From positions 186,001-250,000 of the forward strand of contig NZ_JBIQWA010000001.1 of assembly GCF_046591575.1 (NCBI RefSeq): a stretch of DNA of 64,000 nucleotides, in the 5' to 3' direction. This document shows positions 50,396-59,306 of this stretch, piece by piece (the first letter of the stretch is position 1; each line of letters begins with the position of its first letter). Below the pieces are notes generated by a model that saw only the letters and a list, made by a program, of their open reading frames with translations, ran no database searches and had not been told where the DNA came from. The stretch comes from Marivita sp046591575. GTDB lineage: Bacteria; Pseudomonadota; Alphaproteobacteria; Rhodobacterales; Rhodobacteraceae. The position numbers were made by a program, and so were the translations under genes.

Positions 50396-51658
50396 TCATT
50401 TCATCGACGCCATAAAGTCATTCACCTCGGTCAGGGAAATATACTTCATTTCGTCAATGCCGCTTTCGCCAAAACTCCATATAACAGCCGGGGCCGACAC
50501 GTCGCCATTGGCATCGAACTGCACATTGCCCGTCGCGCCCTGGTAAGACACCGTGCCGCCGCTATCGAGGACCTCTTTCGCCTGCGCAAAGCCCGCCGCA
50601 TCCGCCGTCACCGGCGTGCCGTTCGGGTCGGTGACGGCGCTCACCTTCTCGGCGATCTGTGGCCCGGCGGCCCCTTCCCCTGCGGCGTGCATCGCCAGAA
50701 GCGCGATCATGGTGGCATCATAGCTGTTGGCGAGGCCCGGACCGCTGGGCGGGCCGTCAAAGCGGGCGGTGTAGGCGTCGACGAACGCATCGGCGGACTC
50801 AGTACGCGGCGACGCGGTGTCGGTGCCGATGAAATTGCCAAGGAACTGCATCCCGACATTTTCCTTGAACTCGTCCGATTTCAAAGCGTTCGCCGCGATC
50901 ATGTTCTGCGTCCCGCCAAGCGAGATCCACTCGCGCACGACCTGCGTGCCTTCGTCGGGGTAAAGCGCCATGTAAATCGCCTGCGGCTGCGTCTGCAGCG
51001 CCTCGGTCACTTCCGCGCGGTAGGACGCTTGCGCGTCGTTGATGGCAATCTCGGCCGTCACTTCGATGCCCAGCGCGCGCAGGTCCTCGGCCACCAAACC
51101 GCCGATGTCCTGCCCCCAGTCGTCGTTCTTGTAGAACACCGCAACGGATTCGTAGCCTTGCTCTTGCGCGACCATCGCGCCGACCGCTGCTTGCACGCCG
51201 GAGGTGGCAAAGGTGCGGTAGAACAGGCCATTGGTTTTGCCTTCTTCCGACAACGCCGTGAACGCGGTCGAGGAGGAGCAGCACGACATCTGCATCACGC
51301 CAGCCGGCACCGTGACCGAGGTCAGGATCGGCATCGACACGCCCGACGAGACCGCGCCCAAAAGCAGTTGCACACCGTCGAGATCAACCAAAGCCTTGGC
51401 CGCATCAACGCCCACTTTCGGGTCCACCTGCGTATCGCGCAGCACCATCTCGATCTGGCATCCCGCCACGCCGCCGGTCTCGTTCGCAATGTCCACCGCG
51501 TATTGCGCCGTGGACGCGATGGGCTTGCCCCAGTCCACCGATGTGGGCAGCACCGCGCCGATCTTGGTGGTGCAGTCCTGCGCCGCCGCCTCGGTCCCGA
51601 CACTGGCAAAGGCAAGCGCCGCGCCAATCGCCAGCGCCGATGTTTTCAATCCGTTCAT
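50396..51658 (-). CDS. ABC transporter substrate-binding protein (branched-chain amino acid type)
   Basis: A 420-residue periplasmic receptor of the LivK/type I binding-protein class. It has a signal peptide (SALAIGAALAFASVGTEAAA) and the strand KIGAVLPTSVDWGKPIASTA; IEMVLRDTQVDPKVGVDAAK and LLLGAVSSGVSMPIL are conserved parts of the ligand cleft. It is longer than LivK (about 370), in the range of receptors for amides, urea or aromatic acids, so the ligand need not be leucine. GGGAGA precedes the ATG at 51658. It is the last gene of an operon reading leftwards from about 56528. Confidence 0.88.
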   Translation of the reverse strand: MNGLKTSALAIGAALAFASVGTEAAAQDCTTKIGAVLPTSVDWGKPIASTAQYAVDIANETGGVAGCQIEMVLRDTQVDPKVGVDAAKALVDLDGVQLLLGAVSSGVSMPILTSVTVPAGVMQMSCCSSSTAFTALSEEGKTNGLFYRTFATSGVQAAVGAMVAQEQGYESVAVFYKNDDWGQDIGGLVAEDLRALGIEVTAEIAINDAQASYRAEVTEALQTQPQAIYMALYPDEGTQVVREWISLGGTQNMIAANALKSDEFKENVGMQFLGNFIGTDTASPRTESADAFVDAYTARFDGPPSGPGLANSYDATMIALLAMHAAGEGAAGPQIAEKVSAVTDPNGTPVTADAAGFAQAKEVLDSGGTVSYQGATGNVQFDANGDVSAPAVIWSFGESGIDEMKYISLTEVNDFMASMK

Positions 51659-51674
51659 TCCAAGTCTCCCTGTT

Positions 51675-52625
51675 TTATCCCCCGGTCTCTGCCGATTGCG
51701 ACACGACCAGTTTTTCCGGGAAAAGCCCCTGCGGTCTCCACAGGAGCATTCCCACAATCACAAAGCCGATCAGCACAAACTGAATCGACCCGGTGTAAAG
51801 CTGCACCTCCAAGGGTGCGAACCGCGACAGCGCCCAGCCGCTGGCGGTCCAGGCGGCCCAGATCAGGAACGTGCCCATCACCGCGCCCTTGTTGTTGCCC
51901 GCGCCGCCCACGATCAGCATCGCCCAGATCTGGAAGGTCAGGATGGGCAGCACGTCTTGCGGGCTGATGAAGGCATAGAAGGTGGCGTAGAGTCCACCGG
52001 CAAGCCCCATGATCACCGACCCGGCGATGAACGCGGTCAGGCGCACGCGGGACGGCGATTTGCCCAGCGACCGCGCGGCGGGCTCGTCTTCGCGGATGGC
52101 GCGCAGCAGGCGGCCAAAGGGGGATGCGATGAGGCGTTCGAGGAACAGGTAGGTGGCAATGAGCAGGATCAGGACGAACACGAAGAATAGCGCGTTATAG
52201 GCGAGGCCACTGCCGAACACGTCGCGCAAGGGGCGCTCGAACCCTCGGATGCCCTGCGCGCCGCCGAAGATGGCCGCGTTGCGCACGAGGTTCTCAAACG
52301 CGACGGCTACACCGAAGGTGGCGATGGCGAGGTAGTCGTGCCTGAGGCGCAGCGTCAGCAACCCGACGACCCACGCGACAATGCCTGCGATCACCATGCC
52401 GCCGACCAGCGCCAGCAGGTAAGGTAAGGCGAACCCGCCGAGCAGCCCCTCCTGCGGTGCGCTGCCGAGGATCAGCGTGCCATAGGCGCCCGCCCCGAAG
52501 AAGGCGACGACACCGCCGTTGAACAGGCCGGTGTTGCCCCATTGCAGGTTTAGCCCTAGCACCGCAATCGACAGGATCGACGCGACGGTCGCAAAGAAGA
52601 TCAGGTAGGAAATGATGCCGATCAT
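51675..52625 (-). CDS. livM: Branched-chain-type ABC permease (LivM-like)
   Basis: A 316-residue inner-membrane permease with about nine hydrophobic segments. The LivM features LNLQWGNTGLFNGGVVAFFG and the cytoplasmic loop FGRLLRAIREDEPAARSLGK, which contacts the ATPases, are present. It pairs with the LivH-like protein encoded just upstream (four-base overlap). The substrate follows the receptor and is unknown. Confidence 0.92.
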   Translation of the reverse strand: MIGIISYLIFFATVASILSIAVLGLNLQWGNTGLFNGGVVAFFGAGAYGTLILGSAPQEGLLGGFALPYLLALVGGMVIAGIVAWVVGLLTLRLRHDYLAIATFGVAVAFENLVRNAAIFGGAQGIRGFERPLRDVFGSGLAYNALFFVFVLILLIATYLFLERLIASPFGRLLRAIREDEPAARSLGKSPSRVRLTAFIAGSVIMGLAGGLYATFYAFISPQDVLPILTFQIWAMLIVGGAGNNKGAVMGTFLIWAAWTASGWALSRFAPLEVQLYTGSIQFVLIGFVIVGMLLWRPQGLFPEKLVVSQSAETGG

Positions 52626-53536
52626 GCGCGCTCTTCCCCGAAGAGGCCGTGCGGGCGGATCAAGAGCACCGCCAGGATGATGAGGAACGGCACGGCGGGG
52701 CTGTAGCCCGAGGGCAGGATCGTCAGCGCGAGGTTTGAGGCAAGGCCCACAAGGAACCCGCCCAGAACCGCCCCGTAGATGCTGCCGATGCCGCCAACGA
52801 TAGTCGCGGCAAAGATTGGCAGAACAAGGTCGCGGCCCAACACCGGGTTGATCTGGTTGGTCAGCCCATAGAACACGCCTGCCGCCGCCGCGAGGCCACC
52901 GCCGATGAGCCAGATCAGGACGATCATGCGGTTAAGGTTAATGCCGGACACTTGCGCCAGCGTCGGGTTCTCGGCCACCGCGCGCAGGGAATAGCCAAAC
53001 GTGGTGCGCGACAAGACGAGGTGCAGGATGAACATGATCACCAGTGCCGCCACAAGTGTGAACACTTGATCCGGCTTGACCAAGAGCAGCGGGTCGGCGC
53101 TGACCATGATGGCGAACACGATGTCCTGTGAGTAAAGCACCGGGTCCAGCCCGAAGATCAGCCCAAGAATGTTGCGGATGATCATCGCCACGCCGAAGGA
53201 CGCGAACACCATCGACAACTCGCCGCCTTTCGCGCGCACGCGTTTGAAGACCAGCTTGTCGATGGCGATGGCCGACAGCCCGGTGATCCCCATCGACAGG
53301 ATGGTCGCCAGCGTCAGCGCCCAGGTTAGGCTGAGCGGGCCGATGGCCGTCGCGATGATCGGCAACACCGCCGAGAAGAGCGCGTCGAACACCAGCGCGG
53401 CGTAGGCCCCGACCGACAGCAATTCCGCGTGCGAGAAATTGGCAAAGCGCAGCATGTGCATCGCCATGGTCAGCCCAATCGCGCCCAGCGACAGGATGGA
53501 ACCCACCAGAAATCCATCGACGATATTCTGGATCAT
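52622..53536 (-). CDS. livH: Branched-chain-type ABC permease (LivH-like)
   Basis: A 304-residue permease with about eight hydrophobic segments. MIQNIVDGFLVGSILSLGAI and LRFANFSHAELLSVGAYAAL near the N-terminus, and GYSLRAVAENPTLAQVSGIN in the loop that binds ATPase, are LivH-type signatures. GRDLVLPIFAATIVGGIGSI is the conserved late helix pair. It overlaps both neighbours by four bases. Confidence 0.93.
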   Translation of the reverse strand: MIQNIVDGFLVGSILSLGAIGLTMAMHMLRFANFSHAELLSVGAYAALVFDALFSAVLPIIATAIGPLSLTWALTLATILSMGITGLSAIAIDKLVFKRVRAKGGELSMVFASFGVAMIIRNILGLIFGLDPVLYSQDIVFAIMVSADPLLLVKPDQVFTLVAALVIMFILHLVLSRTTFGYSLRAVAENPTLAQVSGINLNRMIVLIWLIGGGLAAAAGVFYGLTNQINPVLGRDLVLPIFAATIVGGIGSIYGAVLGGFLVGLASNLALTILPSGYSPAVPFLIILAVLLIRPHGLFGEERA

Positions 53537-54258
53537 GCGGTCGCCACCCGTTTGCCGCCGAGGTAGATCTGGCCCACGACCGGATCATCCAGCAACGCCT
53601 GCGCGGCTCCGTCGATCTGGTTCTGGCCATCCGCCAGAATGTAGCAATGATCCGCCATGCGCAGCGCCTGTTTGACGTTCTGTTCGACCAAAAGGATGGT
53701 CACGCCCTGTTCCGTCAGCGCCTTGGTGTATTCCAGAACCTCCTGCGCGGCCTTGGGGGACAGGCCCGCTGACGGCTCATCCATCAGGATCACCGACGGA
53801 TTGATCGCCAGCGCCATTGCGACGGCAAGGAACTGACGTTGCCCGCCGGACAAAGCGCCTGCCCGTTCGGTTTGTTTGGCGGCCAAGGCCGGGAATTGCG
53901 CGAACAGTTTTTCCCGCCGCGCCGCGGCGACGGACCCCGCGTTGCGCAGCACGAGATCAAGGTTTTGCCGGATCGTCAGCGACCGGAAGATGTTGTCAGA
54001 CTGCGGCACATACGCCACGCCTTTCGCGCCCATTTGGTCTGGCCTCGGGTTCGTAATGTCCGCCCCGTTCAACGCGACCGACCCCGAGGACACCGGAACC
54101 AACCCCGCCACCGCCTTGATCAGCGTCGATTTGCCCGCGCCGTTCGGGCCGATGATGACCGTCACTTTCGCAGTTTCCGCCATCAGGGACACGCCCTTGA
54201 GGATCGGCAGATCGGGCACGTAGCCCGCCACGATGCCCTGCGCGACCAAGGCCGTCAT
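53533..54258 (-). CDS. livF: Branched-chain-type ABC ATPase (LivF-like)
   Basis: A 241-residue ATPase: Walker A (IIGPNGAGKSTLIKAVAGL), signature LSGGQRQFLAVAMALA, Walker B (SVILMDEPSAGLSP) and the H-loop region (LLVEQNVKQALRMADH) are intact. The short length and VPQSDNIFRSLTIRQNL segment mark it as LivF rather than LivG. It drives transport together with the LivG-like ATPase encoded upstream. Confidence 0.93.
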   Translation of the reverse strand: MTALVAQGIVAGYVPDLPILKGVSLMAETAKVTVIIGPNGAGKSTLIKAVAGLVPVSSGSVALNGADITNPRPDQMGAKGVAYVPQSDNIFRSLTIRQNLDLVLRNAGSVAAARREKLFAQFPALAAKQTERAGALSGGQRQFLAVAMALAINPSVILMDEPSAGLSPKAAQEVLEYTKALTEQGVTILLVEQNVKQALRMADHCYILADGQNQIDGAAQALLDDPVVGQIYLGGKRVATA

Positions 54259-55025
54259 GCGACCTGCGCCCCAAGATAGGCATCAAGCAGCACCGTGTTG
54301 TTCTGCGCCTCCTCTGCCGTACCCTCGAACACCTTGCGCCCCTCGGCCAGCGCGATGACCGGATTGCAGTGCTCCATGACGAAATCCATGTCATGCTCGA
54401 TGATAACAAAGGTCTTGCCGCCGCGGTTCAGCTCTTCGATCTTTTCGATCAGCGTGTTGGTCAGCGTCGGGTTCACCCCCGCGGCGGGTTCGTCGAGCAG
54501 GATCAGTTTCGGGTCGCCCATCAGGATGCGGGCGAGTTCCAAGAGCTTCATCTGCCCGCCCGAAATCTGCCCAGCGGCCTGATCCGCGAGCAGCGCGAGG
54601 GTGACGAAATCGAGCACCTCCATCGCCTTTTTACGAATGGCCGCCTCCTGATCGCGCATTTTTCCCGCGCTCAGAAACGGCCCCCAAAGGCGTTCCCCGG
54701 CCTGTGCCAGCGGGGCCAGCATGACGTTCTCAAGCACGCTCATCTTGGCAAAGGGGCGCGGGATTTGGAACGTGCGGCCCATACCAAGCGCGAACAGTTT
54801 GTCGGGCGCTTTGCTGGTCACATCCTGCCCGTTCAGAAACACGCGCCCCGCCGTGGGCGGCAGCATGCCAGTGAGCACGTTAAACAGCGTCGTCTTGCCC
54901 GCGCCGTTGGGGCCGATCAGGCCGGTGATGGTGCCTGCTTGAATGGTCAAAGACACGTCATCCACCGCGCGGAAGTCGCCGAAGTCACGGGTCAACCCGT
55001 CAATGTGCAGAACCGGGTCAGCCAT
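54255..55025 (-). CDS. livG: Branched-chain-type ABC ATPase (LivG-like)
   Basis: A 256-residue ATPase with Walker A (LIGPNGAGKTTLFNVLTGML), signature ISGGQMKLLELARILM, Walker B (KLILLDEPAAGVNP) and the H-loop (FVIIEHDMDFVMEHC). The FQIPRPFAKMSVLENVMLAP segment is typical of LivG. It overlaps the aldo/keto reductase gene by eight bases and livF by four, so transport and catabolism genes are translated together. Confidence 0.93.
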   Translation of the reverse strand: MADPVLHIDGLTRDFGDFRAVDDVSLTIQAGTITGLIGPNGAGKTTLFNVLTGMLPPTAGRVFLNGQDVTSKAPDKLFALGMGRTFQIPRPFAKMSVLENVMLAPLAQAGERLWGPFLSAGKMRDQEAAIRKKAMEVLDFVTLALLADQAAGQISGGQMKLLELARILMGDPKLILLDEPAAGVNPTLTNTLIEKIEELNRGGKTFVIIEHDMDFVMEHCNPVIALAEGRKVFEGTAEEAQNNTVLLDAYLGAQVA

Positions 55026-56088
55026 GCACGGCGTCGTTCGGGTTGGTGTTGAGGTTGTATTTCATGATCCGCCCGTGACGGCTGCTCCGGTCGCCTTCGA
55101 GCGAATAGACATCGCCATTTGGGCCGTTCGCCTGATCCAGCACGTTCTGGATGATGGCGTAATCTTCGGGCATCAGTTTGACATCAAACGTCTGAAGCGT
55201 TTGCGGCAAGTGCCTTGCATAGCGCGCGCCGACGATGGCAGCGGCGACTTGCGGCTGGTCGAGCACCCAGCGGGTGGCAACGGCAGAGAGCGAGACGCGG
55301 TACTTGTCGCCCACTGCTTTCAGCGCGCGCAGCAGGGTCTGGAACTGCTCCCAATCGCCGAATTCGTCGATGATCAGCCGGTACTTGATCAGGCTGCGGT
55401 TCTCGAACGTGAAACCGGGGTCAGGTGCGCCCAACCATTTCTCGGTCAGGAACCCGCCAGCCAGCGTACCGTAGCAGATCAGCTGCATATCGTGCTGCGC
55501 GGCCCAGTCGGTCAGGCCATTGGCGGGCCGTCGATCCAGAACAGAATACTGCACCTGCGCCGAGGCCAGATCAAACCCGGCATCAACGAAGGGCTGCATC
55601 TTCTGCCGGTCCCAGTTGGTTGTGCCCAGCGTCCTGATCTTGCCTTCAGCTTGCAGGTCTTTCAGCACCGCTAGGCTGTCCACCGCGTTGCCTTGGTTCA
55701 GGTCCCACCAGAAAAACTGGACGAGGTCGAGTTGGTCGACCTGCAAACGCTTAAGTGAACGATCCACAATGGCCGTCACCTCATCTGGCCTCAGGTCAGC
55801 AAGTCGCGTCAGGTCTGGCACCAGTTTCGTATGCACGCAGACTCGATCCACGACAGACGCCCCGCGCCGCGCGCGCAGGTCGGCAATGAACTCGCCGATC
55901 ATCTCTTCGACGCCCGTGTAAATGTCGGCGCAGTCGAAGGTGAAGAGGCCCGCGTCGACGAACGCCTCCATATCCCGGATCGCCTGCGCGCGGTCCACCG
56001 GGCCATGGTCGCCCGCCAATTGCCAGCCACCGCGAATGACGCGGCTGATCCTATGGCCGGGCCGCAGGTCTGTAGTCTCGACGGTCAT
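55018..56088 (-). CDS. Aldo/keto reductase-family oxidoreductase
   Basis: A 356-residue AKR-fold enzyme. The N-terminal catalytic elements are GLFTFDCADIYTGVEEMIGE (Asp and Tyr), VCVHTKLVP (the usual Lys), and LDLVQFFWWD with an unusual aromatic run in place of the common His motif; QVQYSVLDRRPANG and LICYGTLAGGFLTEKWLG follow. The related protein at 56550-57998 shares QFHWW and the YGTLQGGFLSE block, so both belong to one subgroup. It probably reduces an aldehyde or ketone with NADPH, substrate unknown. It overlaps the upstream small gene by four bases and is cotranscribed with the liv-type importer. Confidence 0.85.
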   Translation of the reverse strand: MTVETTDLRPGHRISRVIRGGWQLAGDHGPVDRAQAIRDMEAFVDAGLFTFDCADIYTGVEEMIGEFIADLRARRGASVVDRVCVHTKLVPDLTRLADLRPDEVTAIVDRSLKRLQVDQLDLVQFFWWDLNQGNAVDSLAVLKDLQAEGKIRTLGTTNWDRQKMQPFVDAGFDLASAQVQYSVLDRRPANGLTDWAAQHDMQLICYGTLAGGFLTEKWLGAPDPGFTFENRSLIKYRLIIDEFGDWEQFQTLLRALKAVGDKYRVSLSAVATRWVLDQPQVAAAIVGARYARHLPQTLQTFDVKLMPEDYAIIQNVLDQANGPNGDVYSLEGDRSSRHGRIMKYNLNTNPNDAVHG

Positions 56089-56528
56089 GTCGCGTCCTTC
56101 CAGTAGGGCGTGTCGCGCTGGTCGGGCAAGCCCGTGGTCTCGGAATGGCGAAAGGTGCGCTTGCCAGTGCGGGTCACGCGGAAGCGCCCGCCGCAATGCG
56201 GGTCGGGGCAGGCCACTTCGGCATCTGTGGACATCCAGTCCTGCTCTGCCGTCGGCCTTTGTTTGGCGGGCAACAACGGGAGCAACGCGGCCAAAGCATA
56301 CATCGACACTTTCTGCTGTTCGTCAAAGACCAAAAGTTCGCCCTCAACCCGAAAGCTCTCGCCCTCGACATGACGACAGACCGAAGCGCGGTCGCCGACG
56401 ACGGTTTCGACCTTCAGGTCATAGAGCCAGAATGTGTCGTCCCCCTGCGCCACCGCAATTCCTTGATTTGATTGCCCAAGATCCCCCGTGCATGGTTGCG
56501 GGGTTCTTTGCGGCTTGTCAAACGCCAT
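56085..56528 (-). CDS. Small cysteine-containing protein of unknown function
   Basis: About 147 residues, possibly of the TIGR04076-like group; I am not sure. Conserved-looking pieces are FWLYDLKVETVVGDRASVC, SMYALAALLPLLPAKQR and ACPDPHCGGRFRVTR (CPDPHC, a possible metal site) followed by GKRTFRHSETTGLP. It ends in an ATGA overlap with the aldo/keto reductase start, which supports the gene being real. It is probably the first gene of the import operon. The start could be 56531 (MMAFD) or 56528; the longer frame beyond lies antisense to the AKR-RidA gene. Confidence 0.6.
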   Translation of the reverse strand: MAFDKPQRTPQPCTGDLGQSNQGIAVAQGDDTFWLYDLKVETVVGDRASVCRHVEGESFRVEGELLVFDEQQKVSMYALAALLPLLPAKQRPTAEQDWMSTDAEVACPDPHCGGRFRVTRTGKRTFRHSETTGLPDQRDTPYWKDAT

Positions 56529-56549
56529 CATCGCGGTAACACATGCGGC

Positions 56550-57998
56550 ATGACACCTGATACAGTCCGCCTGACCAACAGCCTGACCATCCGCCGCGCC
56601 CTCGTGGGGCTTTGGCAGGTCGCAGATATTGAGAAAGACGGCGATCTGATTGATCCCGAGGTGGGCGCAGACCACCTTGCCGCCTATGCGCAGGCCGGGT
56701 TCGATACGTTCGATATGGCGGATCATTATGGCACGGCCGAGATCCTTACCGGGGCGCTTTTGAAGCGGGGTCAGCAGGCGACGGTCTGTACCAAATGGTG
56801 CCCGACGCCCGGCCCGATGACGGCAGACGTGGTGCGCGCGGGCGTGCAGGAACGGTTGGATCGGCTCGGCGTGGACCGGATGGATCTGCTGCAATTTCAC
56901 TGGTGGAGTTTCGAGCATCCCGCCTGGCTCGACGCACTGCACGAGATGGCAAAGCTGCGCGAGGAAGGGCTGATCGGAGAGATCGGGCTGACCAATTTCG
57001 ACGCCGCGCATTTGCATCTGGCCTTGGCCGAAGGCGTGCCGATTGTGAGCAATCAGGTGCCTTGCTCGCTTTTGGATCGTCGCGCCACCGGGCCACTGTC
57101 AGAGGTCTGCGCGCAATGGGGTGTGAAGCTGCTCTGCTACGGCACGTTGCAGGGCGGGTTCCTGTCAGAACGCTGGCTGGGCCAGCCGGAGCCGGACGAG
57201 ATCACCGACTGGTCGAAGATGAAATACAAGCGCTTCATCGACACGGCTGGCGGGTGGGAGGCCTACCAGACGGTGTTGCACGCGGCGTCAGAAGTGGCTT
57301 TGAGGCACAGCGTGTCCATTGCCAATGTGGCAACACGCTGGGTGCTGGAGAACGAGGCGGTTGCCGGCGTCATCATCGGCGCGCGGTTGGGCGAGGCGCG
57401 GCATAGCGACGACAACCTCAAACTGTTCCAGTTCGCGTTGGATGCCGAGGATCACGCCCGCCTGAATGCGGCGTTCGAGGCAACCACGCCGCTGCTCGGC
57501 GATTGCGGCGACGAATATCGCAAGCCGCCGTTCCTGACCGCAAGTGGCGACCTCAGCCATCATCTTGATACGATGCCCAGCGCCGTGACGGTCGAGGACG
57601 TGCCGGGGCGGCCCGGTGAACGGCGGGTGCTGTCGGGGAGTGAATGGGAAGATATCGCGGGCTATTGCCGCGCGCATCGGATCGGGGATCGGGTGTTCGT
57701 GTCGGGAACAACGGCAACGCATGGTTTGGACCGCGCCGTGGCACCGGGCGATGCAGGCGCGCAGACGACCTATGTGCTCGACAAGATCAGCGCGGCTTTG
57801 ACAGCGCTCGGGGCGTCTATGGAAGACGTGGTGCGCACGCGGGTGTATCTGAGCGATGCCGACGATGTGCTGGCCGTGTCAAAGGCGCACGGGCGGGTGT
57901 TCGGCGATATCAAACCGGCCAACACGCTGTTTCAGATCGGCCAGTTGATCGGGGACTACAAAGTCGAGATTGAGGCGGAGGCGGTGATCCGCCGCTGA
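56550..57998 (+). CDS. Aldo/keto reductase-RidA fusion protein
   Basis: A 482-residue two-domain protein. Residues about 1-350 form an aldo/keto reductase (TFDMADHYGTAEILTGALLK, VCTKWCPTPG, MDLLQFHWWSFEHP, LLCYGTLQGGFLSERW), related to the reductase at 55018-56088. Residues about 365-482 are a RidA/YjgF-type domain (RVFVSGTTATHGLDRAVAPG, ISAALTALGASMEDVVRTRV, PANTLFQIGQLIGDYKVEIE). RidA-type domains deaminate reactive enamines/imines; a fusion suggests that the reductase product or substrate is an imine or reactive carbonyl. The gene starts 21 bases from the divergent small gene, so the promoters must overlap. The start at 56550 has only a weak ribosome site. Confidence 0.85.
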   Translation: MTPDTVRLTNSLTIRRALVGLWQVADIEKDGDLIDPEVGADHLAAYAQAGFDTFDMADHYGTAEILTGALLKRGQQATVCTKWCPTPGPMTADVVRAGVQERLDRLGVDRMDLLQFHWWSFEHPAWLDALHEMAKLREEGLIGEIGLTNFDAAHLHLALAEGVPIVSNQVPCSLLDRRATGPLSEVCAQWGVKLLCYGTLQGGFLSERWLGQPEPDEITDWSKMKYKRFIDTAGGWEAYQTVLHAASEVALRHSVSIANVATRWVLENEAVAGVIIGARLGEARHSDDNLKLFQFALDAEDHARLNAAFEATTPLLGDCGDEYRKPPFLTASGDLSHHLDTMPSAVTVEDVPGRPGERRVLSGSEWEDIAGYCRAHRIGDRVFVSGTTATHGLDRAVAPGDAGAQTTYVLDKISAALTALGASMEDVVRTRVYLSDADDVLAVSKAHGRVFGDIKPANTLFQIGQLIGDYKVEIEAEAVIRR

Positions 57999-58082
57999 AA
58001 TCTCCGCTATACTGTGGCGGACTCAAGGACAAAGGCCGCCGCACATCGCCGCACCGCGGCCCGGCGTTGCACGGCTATGCGC

Positions 58083-58328
58083 TTACGTCTTCGAGGCGTC
58101 CATCGCATCGAGCCGCGCCTTGAGCGCTTCGTTCTCTTCACGGGCCTTCTGCGCCATGGCGCGCACCGCGTCGAATTCTTCGCGCGTGACGAAATCGCGG
58201 TCGGCGAGCCAGCGGTCCATCATGGACTTCATCGCGGTTTCAGCCTCGTCCTTGGCACCCTGTGCCACGCCCATTGCGTTGGTCATCAGCTGCGAAATGT
58301 CTTCAAATACCTTGTTACGGGTCTGCAT
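58083..58328 (-). CDS. ubiK: UbiK-family accessory factor (YqiC/BMFP-type)
   Basis: An 81-residue coiled-coil protein: KVFEDISQLMTNAMGVAQGA, then FVTREEFDAVRAMAQKAREE and ALKARLDAMDAS. The amphipathic N-terminus and the FVTREEFDAV block define the family, known as UbiK for its role in ubiquinone synthesis and as BMFP for membrane fusion. GGAG lies eight bases before the ATG. The open frame extends upstream to 59000 but that part is antisense to lgt. It is divergent from lgt. Confidence 0.9.
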   Translation of the reverse strand: MQTRNKVFEDISQLMTNAMGVAQGAKDEAETAMKSMMDRWLADRDFVTREEFDAVRAMAQKAREENEALKARLDAMDASKT

Positions 58329-58421
58329 TGCATTCTCCGGTTCTTGATTGACTTCTATATGGGCTGCACAGCCGCATCGCACAAGGTTGACTTCGCCGCA
58401 GAGCGATGAACATCTGCGCCC

Positions 58422-59306
58422 ATGTCCACTGGTATTCCCTTTCCGAATATTTCGCCCGAGCTTTTTTCGATTTCGATTTTCGGAATGGAGTTTGCCCTGC
58501 GCTGGTATGCGCTCGCTTATATCGCGGGTATCCTGATCGGTTGGAGGATTGCGGTCGCTGCCGTGAAACGGCCTGCCTTGTGGCCGTCTGAGAGGCCGCC
58601 GATGACCCCACAACAGGTCGAGGATTTGCTGACCTGGGTGATTGTCGGGGTCATTCTTGGCGGGCGATTGGGGTTTGTTCTGTTCTACCAACCCGCCTAT
58701 TACCTGGCCAATCCTGGTGAAATCCTTGCGATCTGGCAAGGCGGGATGTCGTTTCATGGCGGGTTTGTGGGCGTTGTGGTTGCCGCGTTGATCTATTGCC
58801 AGCGCGCCAGCATCCCGCTGCGTCCGGCGGCTGACATGATGGCGCTTGCCACACCCGTCGGACTGTTTCTTGGTCGGGTGTCCAATTTCATCAACGCAGA
58901 GCTTTGGGGCAGACCCACAACGTTGCCCTGGGGTGTCCAGTTTCCGGGCCAAGCCGCGCAAAGCTGCGGTCAGGCACTGGGCGAAATCTGCGCGCGCCAT
59001 CCATCGCAGCTTTACGAAGCGGTGCTAGAGGGGCTGCTGTTGGGCGCGGTTTTGCTTTGGCTGGCCTTCCGGCGCGGTGCGCTCAAAGCGCCCGGCACAA
59101 TTGTCGGTTTGTTCGTCGCTGGCTATGGGTTGGCGCGATTTCTTGTGGAATTTGTCCGCCAGCCTGACGCACAATTTGTCTCGGACGGAAATCCGTTGGG
59201 GCTGGCGCTGCACATTAACGGCCTTGGACTGACCATGGGTCAGGTGCTGTCCGTGCCCATGATCCTGATCGGGCTTTATCTTTGGAAAACCGCCAAACGC
59301 GCATGA
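58422..59306 (+). CDS. lgt: Prolipoprotein diacylglyceryl transferase
   Basis: A 294-residue inner-membrane enzyme with about seven hydrophobic segments that adds diacylglycerol to the lipobox cysteine of lipoproteins. The Lgt signature GRVSNFINAELWGRPT (normally GRxGNFxNxExxGR) is here with Ser for Gly. WRHPSQLYEA-like RHPSQLYEAVLEGL, LGGRLGFVLFYQPAYYL and GMSFHGGFVG are further conserved parts. The start follows from family alignment; no strong ribosome site is visible. Confidence 0.95.
   Translation: MSTGIPFPNISPELFSISIFGMEFALRWYALAYIAGILIGWRIAVAAVKRPALWPSERPPMTPQQVEDLLTWVIVGVILGGRLGFVLFYQPAYYLANPGEILAIWQGGMSFHGGFVGVVVAALIYCQRASIPLRPAADMMALATPVGLFLGRVSNFINAELWGRPTTLPWGVQFPGQAAQSCGQALGEICARHPSQLYEAVLEGLLLGAVLLWLAFRRGALKAPGTIVGLFVAGYGLARFLVEFVRQPDAQFVSDGNPLGLALHINGLGLTMGQVLSVPMILIGLYLWKTAKRA

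Noticed and set aside
50099..51967. 622-codon open frame on the plus strand
   Set aside because: It is antisense to the ABC binding-protein and LivM-type genes, rich in Arg/His with no domain, and no ribosome site; a GC-driven shadow.
58329..59000. Upstream extension of the ubiK frame
   Set aside because: Antisense to lgt; only the last 81 codons show family features and a ribosome site.
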